A DNA stretch of 64,000 nt from positions 47,118 through 111,117 of the forward strand of contig CAXKVR010000080.1 in assembly GCA_964058845.1 (NCBI GenBank), in the 5' to 3' direction. This document shows, one piece after another, positions 57,281-64,000 of this stretch (within the stretch, counting starts at the first letter, position 1; every line of letters begins with the position of its first letter). The notes below the pieces were generated by a model. It was not told the origin of the DNA. It saw only the letters and a program-made list of their open reading frames with translations, and ran no database searches. The DNA comes from Carex sylvatica. Taxonomy: Eukaryota; Streptophyta; Magnoliopsida; Poales; Cyperaceae. The position numbers and the translations under genes were made by a program.

Positions 57281-57352
57281 TTAGAGCAACTAAGTTGATT
57301 ACACAATTTGGTAGCATTTTTTCAAGTTCAAGGTCAAGGTTAATATTAATTT
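57281..57352. repeat. Direct repeat flanking a MITE, left copy
   Basis: About 72 bp starting TTAGAGCAACTAAG, with GTAGCATTTTTTCAAGTTC, is repeated at 57792-57862 on the other side of the MITE with few differences. Confidence 0.85.
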
Positions 57353-57353
57353 A

Positions 57354-57756
57354 GAGTTTGGTATAACATCAGTGTCATTTCAATCTATATAACACCAACT
57401 CTAAAACCTATCAAATCGACTTCAAACGGTAAACCCAAACTGTTCAAACCAATCTACTTCATTAGTTGTGCGTTTACATGCAAAATTTATAACTTTTCGA
57501 ATTTATTTAGTATTAGGTCAAGCGGTCAAATATGTGAGTTTTTAAGTTTGTTTTAATACATTAATTTTTTAATATTTTTACCGCTTGATTTGATACTAAA
57601 ATAACTTGAAAATATAAAAAATTTGTATGTAAACACATCACACATAATGTAAATTAGTTTGAACAGTTTGGATTAGTCATTCGAAGTCGATTTGATAGAT
57701 TTTAGAGTTGATGTTATATAGGCTGAAATGACACTGATGTTATAGTAGCCAAACTC
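57354..57756. mobile_element. Fold-back MITE, 403 bp
   Basis: The ends GAGTTTGGTATAACATCAG and CTGATGTTATAGTAGCCAAAC are inverse. The arms (AACTCTAAAACCTATCAAATC and inverse) pair for nearly their whole length. There is no coding capacity and no clear short target duplication. Confidence 0.8.
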
Positions 57757-57791
57757 ATTTATTAATAACGACATATCTAATAAAATGTTAT

Positions 57792-57862
57792 TTAGTGCAA
57801 CCAAGTGGATTACACAATTTGGTAGCATTTTTTCAAGTTCAAGGTCAAAGTTAATATAAATT
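57792..57862. repeat. Direct repeat flanking a MITE, right copy
   Basis: Matches 57281-57352 at an offset of about 511 bp, ending AATTTATA. It is far longer than a normal target duplication. Confidence 0.85.
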
Positions 57863-58762
57863 TATAACCACATATCTAATAAAATATCACGAAAAGGGAA
57901 TGACAAAACACAAATCAATTTTCCATATAGAAATAAAAAAAAACTATATCATCTTTTATAGCAATGCATCCAAATATGGTCCTGCAAAATGAAACGTCAC
58001 ATGTATACCAGAAAACAAGAAAATAAGCTCTCCTAGAAACATGTAAAATAGGTTTCTTGGTAACTTCCTTTACAATATTTTGACATCTTGTAGCATATAG
58101 GTGAAATCACAAATTAGTAACAAAAAATAATAATATTTTGACATATTGTAGTGCTTTAAGCTAGCAATAATATTTATTAACATTATTATTCAAGAGATCA
58201 TACCAGTCATGAATGGTTATAGCAAATTAACTAAAAATACTTTCTTGAAGAAGCCAACTGTCCACAAGACAAACTCCTCAGAATGTCCTTCACAAGTCGA
58301 GAAACATACTTCTGTTCCACTATCCACATTTGAAATTTTTCGAAACTAAACTAAACTGAAATATCCTTCAAAAAATTAAAATCAAGTTATAGAGAAAGTG
58401 ATAGACAAGTACCAGAAAGCGCCAAATGTTTTGTATGTGAAAGGTAATTTTATTAGTCTTCTATTGGAAATGGTGGTTTCTTTGATATTTAGACGAAAAT
58501 GTTGGAACACTACTTGCGGGCGCTGGAACACCACTTGCGAGCCACAAGGGAAGAAGAGGGAGTCACGTACCAGAAGGAGGGGAGAGCCACGGGGGTTTCA
58601 CTAGTTGTCACTAGGTCGGGTGAGAGAAGGCGTGGGGTTTCATTGGTGGAGTGAAATCGCCTCTCCCTGGCTGGTCGCGTGAGAAAGAAAAGGAGGGGTC
58701 AGAAGGAGGAAAGATGGGTCCAAATCCTCGCAACTGGAGGGTCCTGTTCTGCATTTTTTAAA
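57863..58762. other. Intergenic, nothing recognised
   Basis: AT-rich, becoming GC-richer and purine-rich at 58500-58740. The frame at 58398-58604 has no recognisable domain. No RNA gene is seen. Confidence 0.4.
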
Positions 58763-60085
58763 GGGAAAAGTTCTATTATACCCATGTAAATTATTGAAAT
58801 GACCAATTTTTCCATCAAAATGTCATAATATCCAATATCCCCATATAAATTTAACATTCTTTCTTTTATCTCCATGTAAATATTTTAAAAATAAAATTAA
58901 CCAATATACCCTCTAATTTTAAATGGAGGTGTCCATTATTCTCTTCTTTCTTCCTCCCTATGCTTCAAGTTTCCATCAGATCAGATCAGCATCTCCTGAC
59001 AAAAAAAATCGAGAAAGTTTGTTTGAGAGAAAAATCTGAGAAAATACCTTTTCAAACCTTCTGTTAAGCCTCTTCACGGTAATAAATAGACTGCGCTGCC
59101 CAAGCATAGTTTAATCAAATCAACATTCTATTCACTTCTAAAAGCACGACGCACAACAATATATTAAGAAAAATTGATGACAAAAATTATAAAGAATTGT
59201 GGGCAAAAGACCATCGGACCATCGCGTAAATAGTAAAGCATAAATACAATGATAGGCACACCACATTCAAGTGCAAATTGGATCTGATCTCATGCACATC
59301 TTTAGATGCAATTGACATGGTTGAAACATTTTGAGAGAGTAGATAGCTCCCAAAACTCGCAACATCACATACAACATCAAGTACAGCTCTTGTGTAGAAG
59401 CCAACAATGTCAGGAACAGAGTAAATGATAATGGTAACGTTCTAGTTCATTGATGTTTAGAATAGCGTATCATAGTTTAATAAAGAATAATGTCTTCAGG
59501 AATCAAATACACTCTAATAATCATATTTTACTAAACAAAAAACTTAGTATACACAAATGTATAGATAGTAAAAATTAAGAGTCAATTAATCACTTCAATG
59601 AATAACGATGAAGATGTCAACTTGATATCATACTACCAAAAATTGAGGGTCAATTGACCGCTCCAATAATCAAATTTTGTCATCTTTTCATAATATATTG
59701 TTGTGAAGAGTTAATTTTTTGAACTGTTTTCAAGACATAGTTTTGTTTTTGGAGGTGAATCGAATGTTGAGAGTAGGTGGCTACTGTGTTTGGGCAACGC
59801 AAAATGTTTATCAGCATGAAGAGGCCCAATAGAAGGTTTGAAAGGTAATTGCTCATCTAACAGGAGCGTGGAGTATAGAGAGGAAGGTAAGAAGGGAGGA
59901 AGAGGATAATAATGGACACCTCCATCTAAAATTAGAGAGTATAATGGTCAATTTAGTTTTCAAAATAATTAAATGGGGATAAAAGAAAAAATGTTAAATT
60001 TGTATGGGGATATTGGATATTATGATATTTTGATGGGTAAATTGGCTATTTTAAAAATTTACATGGGTTCACCAGAAATTTTCCC
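58763..60085. mobile_element. Mutator-like non-autonomous element with long TIRs, 1.3 kb
   Basis: The ends GGGAAAAGTTCTATTATACCC and, inverse, GGGTTCACCAGAAATTTTCCC continue as inverted repeats for over 200 bp (TAAATGGAGGTGTCCATTATT and inverse). The next part (CTTTTCAAACCTTCTGTTAAGC and inverse) is more diverged. Flanks TTTTTTAAA and TTTTTTTAA could be a 9-bp duplication with one mismatch. Long TIRs plus a 9-bp duplication suggest Mutator-like. The interior shows no transposase. Confidence 0.65.
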
Positions 60086-60204
60086 TTTTTTTAATTTCTA
60101 GTGAAAATTTTGAGTCTGATCAGATTGAGTTTGCACAATTTTGAAGGAGATCCAAGGAACCAAAACGCAAAGCACAAAACAATAAAATCAGCAACCACCG
60201 TTAG

Positions 60205-60920
60205 ATCAATAATTTTCAAAGTGGCTTAATAAATAGTAAAAAAAAATAGAAAAATGTAAAATTTGATCTCCAAGCACATATTAATATGGAGAACAAGATG
60301 AACAGTTCAAATTGACTTTTTAGATTTTGAAATTTCAAATTTGGACTGTATATATATAGAGAGAGAGAGAAAGTGACTAATATGCATTCGTATGCATATG
60401 GGCCGAAATACATACGGTCCAAAATCCAAAAAAGTCGATTTGAACCATTCATCTTGTTCTCTATATTAATATGTGCTTGGAGACCAAATTTTACATTTTT
60501 CTGAATTTTTTTACTATTTATTAAGCCACATTGAAAATTATTGATCCAACGGTGGTTGCTGATTTTACTGTTTTGTTAAGTTATCGTTGGATCAACAATT
60601 TTCAAAGTGGCTTAATAAATAGTAAAAAAATTCAGAAAAATATAAAATTTGGTCTCCAAGCACATATTAATATGGAGAACAAGATGAATGGTTCAAATTG
60701 ACTTTTTGGATTTTGGACCGTATGTATTTCGGCCCATATGCATACGAATGCATATTAGCCACTATCTCTCTATATATATATACAGTCCAAATTTGAAATT
60801 TTAAAATCTAAAAAGTCGATCTGAACTGTTCATCTTGTTCTCCATATTAATATGTGCTTGGATACCAAATTTTACATTTTTCTGAATTTTTTTACTATTT
60901 ATTAAGCCACTTTGAAATTT
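60205..60920. mobile_element. MITE nested in a MITE (716-bp palindrome)
   Basis: The outer arms (AGTGGCTTAATAAATAG, AATATGGAGAACAAGATGAA and inverse) are centred near 60567. Inside, at 60374-60766, lies a second fold-back element with ends CTAATATGCATTCGTATGCAT and ATGCATACGAATGCATATTAG, inserted in a TA/GA microsatellite. Both use the core of the 40.7-45 kb cluster. Confidence 0.75.
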
Positions 60921-61190
60921 TGTACTATTTTTTTAGATTTATTGAAAATCATTGTTTTTTAGACAAATGTGGATAATAAAAAATAATAATTTTCAATACA
61001 TCTAAAAAAAATGTAAATAAAATTCTAAAAAATATAAAATTTGGTCTCTAAACACATATTAATATGGAGAACAAGATGAATGGTTTGGATCGGTTATTTG
61101 GACTTTCAATCCAATGATTTATAGTTCAATGTATAAAAATATCTATGCATTGTAATGTATGGTAGCCTTACTCTCTCGCTATATATATAT
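60921..61190. mobile_element. Half of a module-B fold-back MITE
   Basis: It contains GATTTATTGAAAATCATTG with its inverse and a right arm ending ATTTATAGTTCAATGTA and GCATTGTAATGTATGGTAG, before a (TA)n tract. The left outer arm is missing, replaced by the 60205-60920 element. Confidence 0.6.
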
Positions 61191-62504
61191 AAAGTACTTA
61201 AGTCTTCTTAACATTTTATACTATGTGATCAATAAAATTTTAGTAATTGCAAATTCACCTAAAATTACATGCGAATTATTTAGTATTTATTGTTATATTA
61301 ATTTCAAAAGGGAACAAAAAACAGATTCAAACTCACAGATCCTTGATTTAACTCAAATTTAAATAAGTTAAAATTTGAGATACTGAAATATTTTCGGCTC
61401 GAACTCAGCTCGGCTCGAAATATTTTGTGTTCCATCTGTTTACAGATCTTGCCAAAATTTTAGTTGCTGAATTAAAGCCTTTAAATAAAAAAGTGAGCTC
61501 TATAATTTTTTTTAACTAATTAGTGTCGATTATTTTCTTGTTTTCCTTGCCAAAACCAAATGCAGGATGCAGCTAATGAAAGTAGGGATATCGGAGGTCG
61601 GTTTTAATTCTCCTGTTTAACCAAAGCATAGTGGTCTGCGGTCCTCCCAGATAGGCTTGCAGTGAATTTACAATAAGAAATTAGCAGTCTCATGTTGAGC
61701 TAAATCTCCTAAAAAGGCCCAAAACCAACAAATGAAGTTTTACAATCATGGCCTGTAATATCAAGATCGGCCCATTAAATTGGAGTAGCAGATCTCTGTC
61801 AGAGTCAATCTAGTCCACACCGAGTCCCTATTTGTTGCTAAACTGTGGAGCTTATATTTGAATGATGTTGAAAATGTTGAGGAGAGGCTTAAGGCTTAAA
61901 TGTTGAAGCTAATTCTTCTGAACAAGAAAAATATTTGCTAACCGAAGATTAATTTACATTTCACAAAGGAAGATAGCTGCCAAGCAATAATTAATAAAAA
62001 TACAGTAAAATTATAAACTGACTAAAGAACTACAGTAATAATCAATATTATAAACTGACTAAAACAAAGGCTAAGTCTGCAACCAAACCCCAATTTTATA
62101 TTTGGATTGATGTTAAGAAAAAATCTATTCTCTGATGTAGTCAATCGTTTGACAACATTTATTTACTTGCTAGCTATTTGGTGAGCTAATAATAAGATAT
62201 GATGAGCAAATTAAAGGAATATATTCTCTTTCCCATTACATTGGAATTAACATACAGAAACAAGAATAGAAAGGAATAATATATATGACTAGCAAATAAT
62301 GTAAATAGGAATATATTCTCTTTCCCATTACATTGGATGATTGGAATAAGAATCAACTTCTTTACACATGCATACAAACATAGTATCCATTTTTTTTTTC
62401 CATACCAGAAGTCGGCTCAAGCTTCTAATTCTAATCTAAAAAAGGAAAGCGGAATATATTCGGCCATATCATCATATACGCAAGCTTCATTTTCTCGAGC
62501 ATAA
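61191..62504. other. Intergenic region downstream of the transporter gene
   Basis: AT-rich. A 31-bp direct repeat (AGGAATATATTCTCTTTCCC...) lies at 62215-62245 and 62307-62337, 92 bp apart. A T-run at about 62389-62399 may lie in the 3' UTR of the minus-strand transporter gene. No other gene is seen. Confidence 0.5.
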
Positions 62505-64000
62505 TCAAGAAGATTTTCCTCTCTGTATGCTCTGAATTAGTGACCTTGACGATGAAACGGTTCCAATAATTCCAATTATCACCCCAAAAATTATAATTAG
62601 TAAATTTAGCACCACCACCGACTTTGGCACCTGTCTCCGGCAGATCTTCAGATAAAAAGCAGAGGGAAAAACCAATGAGATGCCAATACTTACTAAAGAG
62701 CCTGTCAGGCTCAGGACATACTGGAAATATGGGGCAGAGAGAGCAAGTGCAAGTATTAGAAGCAACAGAATTGACCCAACACTTCCCCGAATGAGCGTGC
62801 GAGACCAGCGACCCATCGAGGATGGGAGGTTTTGCTCCAGTTGAATAGCAAACGGTGCAAACTCGAGTGCATATTTGGTCATAGGGGTGAGAACAGTGGC
62901 CCATAGTGCGATTTTTGTGGCGATTTGATGAGGTGGCATGCTCAGGGTTATCTGGGAGCTGACAGATGGACCAAAGAGTTTTGCCCCTGTGAAGGCTAGA
63001 CATGTGTAGAGGATTGTGACAATTGTGAAGCTTGTGATTGAGACCTGTATAATAAAATCGGGGTGAAAGGTGTCAAGTTTGGATATTGTTTTGATAAATA
63101 GAAAAATACCACAAAAATGTTTTGGACTAAATAGTCAAGTGTTTCATCAAGTTTCCATATAAAAAGGTATTGTTAGTTGCTCTCTGCAAATTGAATACTG
63201 GGTATATCCACTCTGTCGTCCGATAATTAGTTGTATTCTCCAAAAGAATTTGTGATGTTAATTTTATCCTGTTTGTATGTGTGTCTTTGTTTTTTTTTTT
63301 TTTCCCTGAAAACACTCTACTGTGATTAATAGTCATAGATTAGGAATGTAAGTAATTGATATTATAATGGGAAATAATTAGGTTAAAAGTTACCTTGGTG
63401 AACTTGGAAGGGTCTTTCATGGCAGTGTATATATTAGGGAAAACAATATGCCCGGCATAACTAAAGGCATACAAGCCAGAAATTACAGGAATTTTTCGCA
63501 ACTGAAGCATGGGAATGCTTTGGTTGGCACTGACACCACCAAAGGCTGCAGTCGACAGCACCATCGCAAATATGAGGAACGACATCAATATTCCTCCGAA
63601 AGAGAGAAAAGATATTGTAGAAAGATCTCTTAACCAAACACTAGGAAGTGCTACCAAAACCGCTATAACTGTTAGAAGTTGAGCAGTAGATATATGCAAA
63701 TAAGGCAACTTCATGTGCACTCCAGCAAACACCAACGGTAGGTTATCACTGAGAGAAATGGTGTATGACACAAGCGCAAAGAAGATTTCTAGGTAAATGA
63801 ATGTGGAGGCCAGAACCCTACCTTTGGTTCCAAATGCTTGCTCTCCAAGGTCTTGGTAACTTTTCGAGCTGGAGTCTTTGTCAAGGCATTTGCCTATGAT
63901 GTGTGAAGTGTATGAACACATGATGCCTAGGCTTATTAGTAGGAATGCTGAGGCCCAACCTCCATTCTCTAGTGCATAAGGGGTCGAGAGTTGCCCAAGT
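62505..64000 (-). CDS. AVT1: AVT1-type vacuolar amino-acid transporter, 3' part (two exons, partial)
   Basis: The gene encodes a member of the Aa_trans (AAAP) family; AVT1 proteins are amino-acid/proton antiporters of the vacuolar membrane. The last two exons are in the window: 63394-64000 (continues beyond the edge) and 62505-63044, joined over a 349-bp GT-AG intron (63045-63393). The junction is phase 0 (FTKV). Recognisable blocks in order are LGQLSTPYALENGGW, IGKCLDKD...SYQDLGEQAFG, FFALVSYTISLSDNLP, PVISGLYAFSYAGHIVFPNIY, GAKLFGPSVSSQITLSMP, KIALWATVLTPMTKYALEFA and LALSAPYFQYVLSLTGSLVS. About nine hydrophobic segments are visible. The stop follows IQRGKSS. Some 380 codons are present; family members have about 530-570, so the N-terminus lies to the right. 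No disabling mutation is seen. ATGs at 63921 and 62939 are internal. AVT1 sub-member not resolved. Confidence 0.92.

Noticed and set aside
62431..63003. 190-aa frame overlapping the transporter exon
   Set aside because: A different frame from the one that continues the transporter; the real exon frame runs 63044 to 62505.
1..64000. tRNA, rRNA or telomere repeat genes
   Set aside because: No cloverleaf-like A/B boxes, rRNA blocks or TTTAGGG arrays were noticed; tRNA-like words at 28306 and 19096 are primer-binding sites. A tRNA covariance scan would be needed to exclude them fully.

Overview
This is a repeat-dominated stretch of a plant nuclear genome. The evidence is Athila-type Ty3/gypsy, Ty1/copia and L1-type LINE elements, hAT- and Mutator-like DNA elements, AT-rich intergenic DNA, and one intron-bearing gene for an AVT1-type vacuolar amino-acid transporter that runs off the right edge. 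A eudicot is likely; the species cannot be read from the sequence alone.

Layout. 1-2.6 kb: decayed Athila-type 5' LTR and leader. 2.6-16.5 kb: a tandem array of an 81-bp monomer, split by a small inverted-repeat element (8.9-9.1 kb) and by a 2.5-kb solo LTR with a CTAGT target duplication (12607-15099). 16.5-20.3 kb: 5' part of a copia element on the minus strand. 20.6-39.4 kb: one L1-type LINE on the minus strand with a perfect 15-bp target duplication (20625-20639 and 39417-39431). It is split by a rearranged Athila-type remnant (23116-26585) and by a nearly intact, young Athila element (26841-38663; LTRs, gag, pol, third ORF, CACCA target duplication). 40.7-45.0 kb: dense cluster of fold-back MITEs that share an inner core but differ in outer modules, five of them forming a roughly 2-kb palindrome. 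45.0-48.4 kb: Athila LTR fragment holding a 2.8-kb solo LTR. 48.6-57.1 kb: dead FAR1/MULE-transposase gene (minus) split by a 4.9-kb solo LTR. 57.2-61.2 kb: more fold-back and Mutator-like elements. 62.5-64 kb: transporter gene, the only apparently functional host gene.

The most interesting signal lies inside the LTR elements. Each LTR family here carries its own short, nearly palindromic word of about 10-14 bp, repeated in pairs or ladders with dyad centres mostly 20-22 bp apart (two DNA helical turns). Examples are TACGGNCCGTA in the young Athila, ATGCGACTCGCAT in the second Athila, CCGCATGCGG in the first, TTGCGGCCCGCAA and AGTGCGTCCGCACT in two solo LTRs, GGTACC-type dyads in the third, and CCGTTGCAACGG in the copia element. 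Architecture is conserved while sequence is private to each family. In the young Athila the pairs even sit inside gag and pol, in linkers between domains. This looks like a family-specific recognition system, for example dimeric binding sites of an element-encoded or host factor. That function is inference.
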